A stretch of DNA of 64,000 nucleotides from Fischerella sp. PCC 9431. Lineage in GTDB: Bacteria > Cyanobacteriota > Cyanobacteriia > Cyanobacteriales > Nostocaceae. The stretch covers positions 6,374,295-6,438,294 of the forward strand of contig NZ_KE650771.1 of assembly GCF_000447295.1 (NCBI RefSeq), in the 5' to 3' direction. The translations under genes were made by a program, and so were the position numbers. Under the pieces are notes generated by a model that saw nothing but the letters and a program-made list of their open reading frames with translations, searched no databases and had not been told where the DNA came from. Shown piece after piece: positions 55,315 to 64,000 of the stretch; the first letter of the stretch is position 1; each line of letters opens with the position of its first letter.

Positions 55315-58300
55315 TTAATCACAAAAATTAAATGTTGCTTCTTGTTCCAATATCGATGCAAATTGCTGCTCTTGTTCTGTCAGTAACTCTAAATCCCCAA
55401 GACAGACATCAGGATTATTTACTATGTTTTTTAGCAAGATATTAAAATGTTTCAAAATGCCATTAATAGTGGCAATATCAACACGATTAAAATCGTAATT
55501 TATGCCGATTACCAAAGGAGAATCTGGAATGACAACAACAGTGATAGGATAATTAATTTTGTAAAAGTTGCTGGAATCTGGAACTTGGATACTTCTTTGT
55601 CCTTCTTTTAAGGATTCGGGTATTGGCAAGTTTTCAAAGACGACGATGCTATCAAATAAAGACATACCTCGTGGTACTTGGCTCCAAGCTTGAAGTTCTA
55701 CCAGAGAAGTGTATTCGTACTGACGCATTTCCAGTAATTGAGACTGAAGCTGTTGAAGCCACATAAGCAAAGGTTGCTGAAGATCTACCTTAACTCTTAC
55801 AGGTAAGGTGTTGACTAACATCCCTACAATTGATTCTGCTCCTGCAAGTTCTGGTGGACGGCCTGAAACTGTACATCCGTAAACTACTTCTTTTTGACCG
55901 CTATAGCAGCCCAGAAGAAAAGCCCAGGCTCCTTGAATAATTGTGTTCAGTGTTATTCGATGCTGCTTGGCGAAGGAATACAATGCTGCTGTTGTTTCTG
56001 TTGAGAGCGTAATTTGTTGGTCGTCGTATTTTTCTTCTTGGTTGGATAAACCATCAATGTATAGATTTGTTAGAGATGTGGGTACTTGAAATCCACTTAG
56101 TAAGCGTCGCCAAAATACTTCTGCTTGAGATATATTTTGCTGTTGTAGCCACTCAATGTAGTTGCGGAAGGAAGTGCTGGGGGCTAAGTCTCCATCTTGA
56201 CCTTGACAAAGCGCTTCGTAAATTTGCACTACTTCGCCTAATATCAATGGTATTGACCATCCATCAGCAACGATAAAATGTCTACTCCAAACAAACTCAT
56301 AATATTCGTCGCCAAAACGAAATAGAGTCAGGCGCATCAAAGGTACTTGGGACAAATCAAAACCACAAGCGCGATCGCTTGCCAAAAATGACTTTAATTG
56401 ACGTTGCTGTTCATTGGGATCTATAACCCGCCAGTCTTGCTGTTGGACAGGAACGTTTACTTTTTTGTATACCACTTCTAATGGTTGCTTAAGATCTTGC
56501 CAATGAAAGCTGGTGCGTAAGATTGTGTGTCTTTCTACTACTTGCTGCCAAGCCTGCTCAAAAGCTTCAACGTTGAGGACTCCTTGCAAAGCAAGCCGCG
56601 TTTGAAATAAATAAAGTCCTAATTCAGGAGCATACAAACTATGGAAGAGGATGCCTTTTTGTACTGGTGTGAGTTCGTAAATATCTTCGATGTTTTCTAT
56701 TGGTAGCCCAGCAGTTAACTTGTCCAGCAAAGAATAGTCAATAGCGCTCCGAGATGACGAACTAGGTGTTGGCGTTGAGCTTTGGGAGATATTGGCAACA
56801 GCCGCTAGCCCAGCGACTGTAGGTTTCTCGAACATCTGTTTGGGTGTGATTTTTATCCCAGCTTGGTTAGCTCTGGCGGCGATTTGAATTGTCATGATAG
56901 AATCCCCGCCTAGTTCAAAGAAATTATCATTGATGCCGACTCGCTCAATTTGCAGCACTTGCGCCCAAATGTTGGCAATTGTTTCTTCTGTGGGAGTGCG
57001 GGGTGGCGTGAATGTCTGTGCTAACTCTGGTCTAGCTTGATCGGGATCTGGCAATGCTTGACGATCAACTTTACCATTAGATGTGAGAGGCAGCTTCTTC
57101 AGTTGCACAAAAGCTGAGGGGATCATGTAATCTGGCAGTTTTTGCTTGAGGAAGTTGCGGAGATCGCTGACCGCAATTGTAGGTTGATGTGGAACAAAAT
57201 ACGCAATTAAACGTTTGTTGTCTGATTCGTCTGCCCGTGCGATAACGGCTGTTTCTCTGATAGCAGAATGTTGTTGCAGTACTGATTCAATTTCACCCAG
57301 TTCGATGCGATAACCGCGAATCTTGACTTGCTGGTCAATACGCCCTAAGAACTCGATGTTGCCATCAGGAAGATAACGAGCTAAATCTCCTGTTTTGTAT
57401 AATCGCGCACCCGGTTCATGACTAAAGGGATTGGCAAAAAATTTTTGTTTTGTAAGTTCGGCTTGGTTGAGATAACCTCGTGCTAAACTATCTCCGCCAA
57501 TGTGTATTTCTCCTGGTACGCCAATTGGTAAAGGTTGTAGATGATGGTCGAGAATATAAATTTGAATATTGCCCAGTGGACGACCTAAAGGTACTGTCTC
57601 TGATGATTCTGGAGTCAATTCATCATTGAGCAAATAGGTGAGAACACCAACAGTTGCTTCTGTAGGCCCGTAATGGTTGATAATTTGGCAGTTTGGCGCG
57701 TATTGCTGAAGTTTTGCAACTAAGTTCCAAGAGAGTGGTTCACCACCAAGTATTAGGTAATTTCTGGGTAAGATTTTTTCTGGCTGGGAAGCAGTTAACA
57801 GCGCGTTGACATGGGAAGGTACAATTTTAAGGCAGTCAATTGGATGGCGATCGCAATATTCTAGTAAGGCTTCTGGATTAGTTGCCCGTTCATGAGAAAT
57901 TACATGCAGACATCCGCCTGTACAGAGAGCGAGGAAGATGGCAGTGTTACCTAAATCTGCTGCAATGGTAGAAATTGTAGCAAAATTAGCTTGCTCTGGT
58001 AGTTTTAATTTATCTAAAATTCCCTGCACATAGTTGAGCAGTTGCCGCTGCTCAACAGCAACACCTTTTGGTTTACCTGTAGAACCAGATGTAAACAGCA
58101 CATAGACTAAGTTCTCAATTTTCGTGCTGCTTATGGGATTAACATCTGGGCATTGTGCAATCATATCCCAGTCTGTGTCTATGCAGACTACTTGAGCAAC
58201 ATCAATTGCTAGAGCATCTGCTAATTGATGTTGTGTTAATAAAATAGCTGCTTGGGCATCTTGCAATCGGAAGGACAAGCTTTCTTTTGGTAATACCGGG

Positions 58301-59904
58301 TCTAGTGGTAGATAGGCTCCTCCTGCTTTGAGAATAGCTAACAGTCCAATCATCATGTCTAAGGAGCGTTCTATACACAGCCCAACTACAACTTCAGGTT
58401 TTACTCCCAGTTGTCGCAAATAGTGGGCTAGTTGATTGGCTTTGCTATTCAGTTGGGTATAAGTAAGTTGCTCATTTTCATAGACAACAGCAATTTGATT
58501 TGGTGTTGTAGCTGCTTGTTCGGCAAATATTTCGTGAATACACTTAGCTGATATGTAATCTCTGCGTGTTTGATTAAACTCGAAGAGGAGTTGTTGGCGA
58601 TCGCTTGGTGAAAGAATTTCTAATTGAGAGATAAGAGTTTGTGGTTCGGCAAGCGCACTGTTTAACAAAGTGTGAAACTGTCTAGCTAAACGTTGAACAG
58701 CCTCAGATGAGTAATAATTTACATCATAATAAAATTCGGCAACTAAAGAGCGATCGCTTGAAGTACAGTCCAGTTTAACTTTGAATGGTTCAATACAGCT
58801 ATACAGTTTATCGATAGCAAATGATACACCAGCAGTAGAACATTTTTCAGGCAATTGCCTAAACTCAAAACCGATAGGAAAAGCTAAAAAGTTATTTTCT
58901 TGAGATTCTGGCACAAAATAGTCTTGCCATTCAGTAGCATTTTCTAATATTTGTGCTACTGCTGTTAATACTTCTATAAAGTTTAAGTTAGGTGTAAATT
59001 TAGTTTTAATTGGTAGCCAAGTTGCTAATAGTCCTAATGTATCATGAAGCTCTTCATATTCACGGCGATCGCTTGCTTTACCAATGACTATTTCTGACTC
59101 TCCTGTGAGCCTCCAAATTATGATTTTCCAACAAGTTAGTAAGATAATATCAAGTGTTATATTATAGTTTTGAGCAAAGTAATAAATTTTGTCATATAAT
59201 TCTTGGCTAATAACTAACTGATAACTATAAATGACAAATTGCTTACTCTTTCCTTGCCGTTCATGAGGTAATTTTAAGCTTGGTAAAGCACTAATTTTTT
59301 GTTGAGCCCAATATTCTTGAGCTTCTGCTGCATCTTCATCTGTGATTAATTGATTTTGCCATTCAGAAAATTGTACATACTGTACATATTTCTCGTTTAA
59401 TACTTTACCTTGGCAATATTGCTCGTAAGCTTGACTAATTTGTTTAACTAAATTTTTGATGGTTTTAGTATCAGCACATATTGCAGGTAACGAAATTATT
59501 AAAACATGCTGATTTTCTGATAGTTTGATTAAATTCAAATACAGTGGTGAGGGTTGAGAGATATTTTGATGTTCCTGTCTAGCTGCCCAAAATAATTCTT
59601 GAATTTTTGTAGAAATATTTTCCTGAGAACAATTACTTAAATCTAGATAGTTCCAAGTAAATAAATTCTGATCTGCAACTACCATCACTGGAGTTTTTAC
59701 TCCTGGTAGGCAATAAAAACTTGTTCTCAGGATGTCGTGATGATTAACAATTTGCTCAATAGCCTTTTGTAGAATCTCTAGTTGGAGATTACCTTCAATC
59801 AAAATACTAGCTTGTGAATAGAAAGCGGAACTATTTTGTTGTAAATTCCATAGTCTTTTTTGTTGAGGTGCGAGCCGAAAGCCGCTAATAGTTTCTGTTT
59901 GCAT
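55315..59904 (-). CDS. NRPS C*-A(Asp)-PCP-C(dual-type, HF variant)
   Basis: About 1529 residues from the Met at 59904 (MQTETISGFRLAPQQ), chosen by likeness to the start of the gene at 45130. The order is C* (about 1-440), with ISLPAICADTKTI in place of HHxxxDG; an adenylation domain (about 450-960, YVLFTSGSTGKPKGVAV, NHYGPTEATVG); PCP (about 1000-1070, NNFFELGGDSIMTIQIA); and a dual-type C domain (about 1085-1520, IYELTPVQKGILFHSLYAPE). The second C domain shows SRHFIVADGWS, so the catalytic second His is Phe. The specificity code D-L-T-K-I-G-H-V-G-K is the Asp type. It directly follows the fused TauD domain of the upstream synthetase, so beta-hydroxyaspartate is the predicted product. The PCP has GGDS, usual before dual C domains. 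Confidence 0.9.
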   Translation of the reverse strand: MQTETISGFRLAPQQKRLWNLQQNSSAFYSQASILIEGNLQLEILQKAIEQIVNHHDILRTSFYCLPGVKTPVMVVADQNLFTWNYLDLSNCSQENISTKIQELFWAARQEHQNISQPSPLYLNLIKLSENQHVLIISLPAICADTKTIKNLVKQISQAYEQYCQGKVLNEKYVQYVQFSEWQNQLITDEDAAEAQEYWAQQKISALPSLKLPHERQGKSKQFVIYSYQLVISQELYDKIYYFAQNYNITLDIILLTCWKIIIWRLTGESEIVIGKASDRREYEELHDTLGLLATWLPIKTKFTPNLNFIEVLTAVAQILENATEWQDYFVPESQENNFLAFPIGFEFRQLPEKCSTAGVSFAIDKLYSCIEPFKVKLDCTSSDRSLVAEFYYDVNYYSSEAVQRLARQFHTLLNSALAEPQTLISQLEILSPSDRQQLLFEFNQTRRDYISAKCIHEIFAEQAATTPNQIAVVYENEQLTYTQLNSKANQLAHYLRQLGVKPEVVVGLCIERSLDMMIGLLAILKAGGAYLPLDPVLPKESLSFRLQDAQAAILLTQHQLADALAIDVAQVVCIDTDWDMIAQCPDVNPISSTKIENLVYVLFTSGSTGKPKGVAVEQRQLLNYVQGILDKLKLPEQANFATISTIAADLGNTAIFLALCTGGCLHVISHERATNPEALLEYCDRHPIDCLKIVPSHVNALLTASQPEKILPRNYLILGGEPLSWNLVAKLQQYAPNCQIINHYGPTEATVGVLTYLLNDELTPESSETVPLGRPLGNIQIYILDHHLQPLPIGVPGEIHIGGDSLARGYLNQAELTKQKFFANPFSHEPGARLYKTGDLARYLPDGNIEFLGRIDQQVKIRGYRIELGEIESVLQQHSAIRETAVIARADESDNKRLIAYFVPHQPTIAVSDLRNFLKQKLPDYMIPSAFVQLKKLPLTSNGKVDRQALPDPDQARPELAQTFTPPRTPTEETIANIWAQVLQIERVGINDNFFELGGDSIMTIQIAARANQAGIKITPKQMFEKPTVAGLAAVANISQSSTPTPSSSSRSAIDYSLLDKLTAGLPIENIEDIYELTPVQKGILFHSLYAPELGLYLFQTRLALQGVLNVEAFEQAWQQVVERHTILRTSFHWQDLKQPLEVVYKKVNVPVQQQDWRVIDPNEQQRQLKSFLASDRACGFDLSQVPLMRLTLFRFGDEYYEFVWSRHFIVADGWSIPLILGEVVQIYEALCQGQDGDLAPSTSFRNYIEWLQQQNISQAEVFWRRLLSGFQVPTSLTNLYIDGLSNQEEKYDDQQITLSTETTAALYSFAKQHRITLNTIIQGAWAFLLGCYSGQKEVVYGCTVSGRPPELAGAESIVGMLVNTLPVRVKVDLQQPLLMWLQQLQSQLLEMRQYEYTSLVELQAWSQVPRGMSLFDSIVVFENLPIPESLKEGQRSIQVPDSSNFYKINYPITVVVIPDSPLVIGINYDFNRVDIATINGILKHFNILLKNIVNNPDVCLGDLELLTEQEQQFASILEQEATFNFCD

Positions 59905-59976
59905 ATTGAGGGTGAGGGAATTTTTTAACACAGAGGGGCGTGGAGTGCGTGCAGAGTAAACGCAGAGTTTTAGTTT

Positions 59977-62900
59977 TTAAGGAGTTTTAATATCTTTACC
60001 ATTAGTCATTTCTCCCATTGCAACAACGATTTTACGCTGACCAACAAAGGGATTTCTGCCGTGAGCAGCCAGCATATTATCTAGCATAATAATGTCACCT
60101 TTTTGCCAAGGGAAGCTAGTGTGCGATCGCTGATATACTGCATTAATTTCGGCGATTTCGTTTTCTGTAATCGGTGTACCGTCACCAAAGTAAACGTTAC
60201 GAGGTAATTTTGATTCACCAAATATTGATAGTAGTGATTCTCTAACACCTGTATCTAAATATGAGATATGGTGTAATTGAATTTGGTTGAAAAATACAGG
60301 TTCGCCAGTTTTGGGATGTACTGCTAAAGCTGGGCGAATTTGTCGAGTTACTAAGCCATTATCATCATACCATTCAAATTCCATTCCCGCTTGACGGCAA
60401 TAATTTTCTACTTCATTTTTATCTGTGGTCTGGAAAAAGTTCTGCCAACTAACATCTAAACCCTCAGCAAAATTTCTCACATACATTAACTGTTTGTTGG
60501 CTAATTTTTCTCGCAATTGCAGACTGAGTAATTGATAAGCTTTACGACAGTCAACAATTGGGGTTTCTCCACCGATCGCCGCAGGTTGAACACAGTAAAA
60601 CCAAATTTTCAAGGGGAAGCAATGTAAATGAGAGCTTTCATTATGAAAAAGGATCGCTTTATCTGCTGGGTAAGGAGTAGAACCATAAACTTTACCACCT
60701 TCATCTGTGCGCGGTAAGTCGCCATATTCAGCAAATAAATTAGAACAAATTGTTTGAGCGAAGTTTTCAAACTCTGAAACTAATTTTACATTAAAATCTC
60801 TAAATAAAATCGCTCCATGTTTAAATAATTCTGTTTCTAGATATGCTCGATTATTTTCAGCCCAAGAGATTAAATCAACTTCTGCACTATTAGGCTTAAT
60901 TAGAAGTGGAAATTTTTGCCCCTCTTGCAGATAATCTGTTTTAATTAATTGCTCTACTGACAGACTCACTGTTTTAGGAGCAATAGTCATAAACTTTTGT
61001 CTTTTAGCTGCTTTACGCTCCTGTTGTTGCATAGTTTGTTTTACCTTTTCTGCTTCTGTGAGCATTTCTAATGTATTGATCCGGCTTTGAGGTTGAGCCA
61101 CAATGCTATTGATTAATATTTGCCACTGGTTTGTAAATTGAGTGATAGTATCTACTGCAAATAAATCGGCGTTATATTGCCATTTACCTTCTATACCTTG
61201 CTCAGTTTCTGTGAGAAACAAAGCTAAATCAAATCTGGCACTTCTGCCTTCTAGTTCCAGTAAATTTAAGGTAAGTCCTGGTAATTCTAAGGCTGAGTTT
61301 GGTGTATTTTGCAAAACAAACAACACCTGGAATAACGGCACAAGATTGGTTAAATGGCGTTCAGGTTGTAATTCTCTAACTAACTCGTCAAAAGGTAAAT
61401 CTTGATGAGCATAAGCTGCTAATGTTTGGGTGCGAACACGTTGTAATAACTCTAGGAAGGTGGGATTACCACTTAAATCTGTGCGTAAGACTAATAAGTT
61501 AACGAAGAATCCGATTAATTCTTCAATTTCTGCTTGATTGCGGTTGGCAACATCAGTACCAACAACAATATCGTCTTGTTTACAGTAACGTTGCAGCAAG
61601 ATTTTAAAACTTGCTAGCAGTGTCATGAATAAGGTTACACCTGCTTGTTGAGAAAGTGATCGTACTTCTTGCACCACTGACGCAGGTATCACAAAACTAT
61701 GACTAGCACCCCAGTTAGTCTTCACTTCAGCGTAGGGACGAGTTGTGGGGAGTTGCAAAATAGGTAAGTTTGCCAATTGCTGCTTCCAGTAACTGATTAA
61801 AGCTTCTCGTCTTTCACCTTGCAAATATTGACGTTGCCAAATTGCGAAGTCTGCATACTGGATGGGTAATGCTGGTAAAGAAGAAGGTTTTCCAACAGCA
61901 AAGGCGGTATAAAGCGCTGCTATCTCCCTAATTAATATACCCTTTGACCAACCATCAAAAACGATATGGTGGATAGTAAATAATAAAATGTGTTCTTGTG
62001 CGCTTAACTGCAAAAGTGTGCATCTCAGCAAAGGTGCTTGTGTAAAATCAAAGGGATTTTGGAATTCCTTAATACTTAGATTTCGTATTTCTGCCTCTTG
62101 TTCAGCTTTAGGCAATTTGTGCAAGTCCACCACAGGTATTTTTATCTGCACCTGGGGAACAATTACCTGTAAAGGTTGCCCATCTACGGAAGTGAAGCTA
62201 GTACGTAATACTTCATGACGGCGAATAATTTCGTTTATGCTTTGCTCTAATGCCTTTATATTCAACTCACCGACAAGGCGAACTTTTGCTGGCATATTGT
62301 AAATACTGCTATCAGGATTTAGCTGTTCTAGTAACCATAATCTTGCTTGGGCAAAAGATAGAGGTAAATTGCGATCGCGCGGAACAGATTTAATAGCAGA
62401 AACACCCTGATGACTGGTTTGTTGAATATTTTTAGCTAATTCTGCAATGCTTGGAAATTCAAATAAACACTGAAGTGCTAAATCTACCCCAAAAGTTTTG
62501 CGAATACGAGAAATAACTTGAGTTGCTAATAAAGAATGTCCACCTAGTTCAAAGAAATTGTCGTAAATACCAACTTGAAAAACCCCCAGAACTTGAGTCC
62601 AAATTCCCGCTAATACTTCTTCTATCGGATGACGAGGAGCAACAAAAGTACTTGTTACTTCCCGACTAATATTTTCCGGTGCGGGTAAAGCGCGCCGATT
62701 TACCTTACCGTTGAAAGTTAAAGGTAGAAAATCTAAGAAGACAAAAACGCTGGGTATCATGTACTCAGGCAGCTTTTGCCGTAAATACTGGCGCAGTCCA
62801 TCAGTAGCGGCGTTTTCAGCAACTAAATAAGCAACTAAACGCTGATTTCCTGGTACATCTTCCCGCACTATCACTACACCTTGACGTACTGCGGGATGCT

Positions 62901-64000
62901 GTTCTAAGACCGCTTCAATTTCGCCTAATTCAATACGAAATCCTCGAAGTTTAACTTGATAATCAATGCGCCCTAAGTATTCAATTTCTCCATTGGGAAG
63001 ATAACGGGCTAAATCTCCAGTTTTGTATATACAGCTTTCTGAGCCAGAACCGAAAGGATTAGGAATAAACTTTTCCTGAGTAAGTTCAGGTTGATTAAAA
63101 TAACCCCGTGCTAAACCTGTGCCACCAATATACAGTTCTCCAGTGATACCTACAGGTACAGGTTGCAAAGACTTGTCTAAGATATAAATTTGGGTATTAG
63201 CTATAGGACGACCAATAGGAACTATAGCTTCACGCTCATCTACTTGATGAATGGTAGACCAAATAGTTGTTTCTGTAGGGCCGTATAAATTCCAGACACT
63301 AGCAGCCTTTTGACATAACTGTGAGGCTAAGTTTTGGGGTAAAGCTTCGCCACCACAGAGAATTTTGAGTTGTGTATTTCCTTCCCAGCCTGTATCTAAT
63401 AACATTCGCCAAGTTGCAGGGGTAGCTTGCATGATGGTTACAGCTGAATTATTTAGTTTTTGGAATAACTGGATGCCGTCTGTTGCAACTTCGCGACTGA
63501 CTAAAATTAATTTAGCTCCTGTTACTAAGGGAAGGAAGATTTCTAAAACCGCAATATCAAAAGATAGGGTAGTTACTGACAGTAGACTGTCTGTATTTGT
63601 TAATTGCAAATTCTGCTGCATTGCAGTGAGGAAATTTACCACACTGCGATGGATAATTTGTACACCTTTGGGTTTACCCGTAGAACCAGAAGTATAAATT
63701 ATGTAACTCAAATTACTTGAATCAACTTTGCTGTTAACTAAGTTTGCTTGATATACGGTGATGCTTTCCCATTCGCTATCTAAACAGATAACTTGGGCGT
63801 AGTGGGGTGGAAGATTTTGTAGTAAATGTTGCTGGGTTAATAAGACTGAGATTTGCGAGTCTTCCAACATGAACGCTAAACGCCCTGGAGGGAAACTAGG
63901 ATCTAGAGGGATGTATGCACCACCAGCTTTGAGAGTTCCTATGAGAGCGATAATCATGTCAAGCGATCGCTCTATACAAATCCCCACCAATACTTCTGGT
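59977..64000 (-). CDS. NRPS ...A(Gly)-PCP-C-TauD fusion, cut by the window edge
   Basis: About 1340 residues are visible and the frame is open to the right edge, so the start lies outside. The visible part begins inside an adenylation domain (to about 430; YIIYTSGSTGKPKGVQI, WNLYGPTETTIW) with code D-I-L-Q-L-G-L-I-W-K, the glycine type. PCP follows (about 470-535, NNFFELGGHSLLATQVI), then an intact C domain (about 540-975, IHHIVFDGWSKG). A SyrP/TauD hydroxylase (about 1005-1337) has H-N-E iron ligands in ILFHNESSHLHCFPLKIWFYC and the distal His in LAAHGRNPFVGQRKIVVAMGE. Glycine cannot be beta-hydroxylated, so the oxygenase must act on the next residue, Asp. A fused C-TauD is rare, and the split version at 45182-51095 supports a common origin. 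Confidence 0.9.
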   Translation of the reverse strand, partial: PEVLVGICIERSLDMIIALIGTLKAGGAYIPLDPSFPPGRLAFMLEDSQISVLLTQQHLLQNLPPHYAQVICLDSEWESITVYQANLVNSKVDSSNLSYIIYTSGSTGKPKGVQIIHRSVVNFLTAMQQNLQLTNTDSLLSVTTLSFDIAVLEIFLPLVTGAKLILVSREVATDGIQLFQKLNNSAVTIMQATPATWRMLLDTGWEGNTQLKILCGGEALPQNLASQLCQKAASVWNLYGPTETTIWSTIHQVDEREAIVPIGRPIANTQIYILDKSLQPVPVGITGELYIGGTGLARGYFNQPELTQEKFIPNPFGSGSESCIYKTGDLARYLPNGEIEYLGRIDYQVKLRGFRIELGEIEAVLEQHPAVRQGVVIVREDVPGNQRLVAYLVAENAATDGLRQYLRQKLPEYMIPSVFVFLDFLPLTFNGKVNRRALPAPENISREVTSTFVAPRHPIEEVLAGIWTQVLGVFQVGIYDNFFELGGHSLLATQVISRIRKTFGVDLALQCLFEFPSIAELAKNIQQTSHQGVSAIKSVPRDRNLPLSFAQARLWLLEQLNPDSSIYNMPAKVRLVGELNIKALEQSINEIIRRHEVLRTSFTSVDGQPLQVIVPQVQIKIPVVDLHKLPKAEQEAEIRNLSIKEFQNPFDFTQAPLLRCTLLQLSAQEHILLFTIHHIVFDGWSKGILIREIAALYTAFAVGKPSSLPALPIQYADFAIWQRQYLQGERREALISYWKQQLANLPILQLPTTRPYAEVKTNWGASHSFVIPASVVQEVRSLSQQAGVTLFMTLLASFKILLQRYCKQDDIVVGTDVANRNQAEIEELIGFFVNLLVLRTDLSGNPTFLELLQRVRTQTLAAYAHQDLPFDELVRELQPERHLTNLVPLFQVLFVLQNTPNSALELPGLTLNLLELEGRSARFDLALFLTETEQGIEGKWQYNADLFAVDTITQFTNQWQILINSIVAQPQSRINTLEMLTEAEKVKQTMQQQERKAAKRQKFMTIAPKTVSLSVEQLIKTDYLQEGQKFPLLIKPNSAEVDLISWAENNRAYLETELFKHGAILFRDFNVKLVSEFENFAQTICSNLFAEYGDLPRTDEGGKVYGSTPYPADKAILFHNESSHLHCFPLKIWFYCVQPAAIGGETPIVDCRKAYQLLSLQLREKLANKQLMYVRNFAEGLDVSWQNFFQTTDKNEVENYCRQAGMEFEWYDDNGLVTRQIRPALAVHPKTGEPVFFNQIQLHHISYLDTGVRESLLSIFGESKLPRNVYFGDGTPITENEIAEINAVYQRSHTSFPWQKGDIIMLDNMLAAHGRNPFVGQRKIVVAMGEMTNGKDIKTP

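Overview
The window comes from a cyanobacterium, most likely a filamentous member of the Nostocales. Indicators are many GCGATCGC (HIP1) octamers, a psbA-family gene, DevB/DevC-type exporter genes, a DUF3122 protein, and short palindromic intergenic repeats built around GTTYGTAGT. A ParA/ParB pair and a ParM-like actin with a small partner lie side by side at 16.3-19.7 kb. This suggests a large plasmid, or a chromosome that captured plasmid segments. No rRNA, tRNA, CRISPR array or complete transposase gene was recognised.

Region 1 (1-10.6 kb, minus strand) is part of an extracellular contractile injection system (eCIS). It holds a tail-assembly chaperone-like pair, the gp19-like tube, the sheath, a carboxypeptidase-regulatory-like protein, a Pvc16-type cap protein (DUF4255), the AAA+ ATPase, and a MinD/ParA-like ATPase. 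An effector island sits between structural genes. It contains a DUF4157 protein with an unrecognised C-terminal domain, and a papain-fold-toxin-like gene broken by an in-frame TAG and followed by a putative immunity gene. The toxin pair is flanked by a 52-bp direct repeat and an IS630-type MITE.

Region 2 (11.3-15.6 kb) has signalling genes: two NarL-type histidine kinases without an adjacent response regulator, a PhnD-like lipoprotein and a Tll0287-like (DUF3365) membrane haem sensor. Region 3 (16.3-20.9 kb) holds the partition genes, candidate centromere sites and about 1 kb of AT-rich DNA.

Region 4 (20.8-35.5 kb) is an accessory mixture. It has a DevBC pair without DevA, a strongly divergent D1 (PsbA) lacking several Mn-cluster ligands, and a second exporter. 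In that exporter the HlyD and FtsX genes are separated from the ATPase gene by a truncated DUF262 gene and a nuclease-like gene. A PLP decarboxylase, a hydrogenase-maturation-type protease and a small membrane protein follow.

Region 5 (35.6-64 kb, all minus strand, cut by the right edge) is a nonribosomal peptide cluster. In transcription order the adenylation domains read as Gly, Asp, Dab, Ser, His-like and Pro. The last protein ends in a thioester reductase, followed by a GSA-type aminotransferase and an MbtH-like protein. Two SyrP/TauD-type hydroxylases each directly precede a module that begins with a condensation-like domain lacking HHxxxDG. Those two modules are the Asp and His-like ones. 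A DABA aminotransferase (EctB family) lies next to the Dab module. The best reading is a beta-hydroxy-Asp / beta-hydroxy-His siderophore peptide, related in logic to cyanochelins and corrugatins but released reductively and probably aminated at its C-terminus. This cluster and the eCIS effector island are the two most interesting parts of the window.
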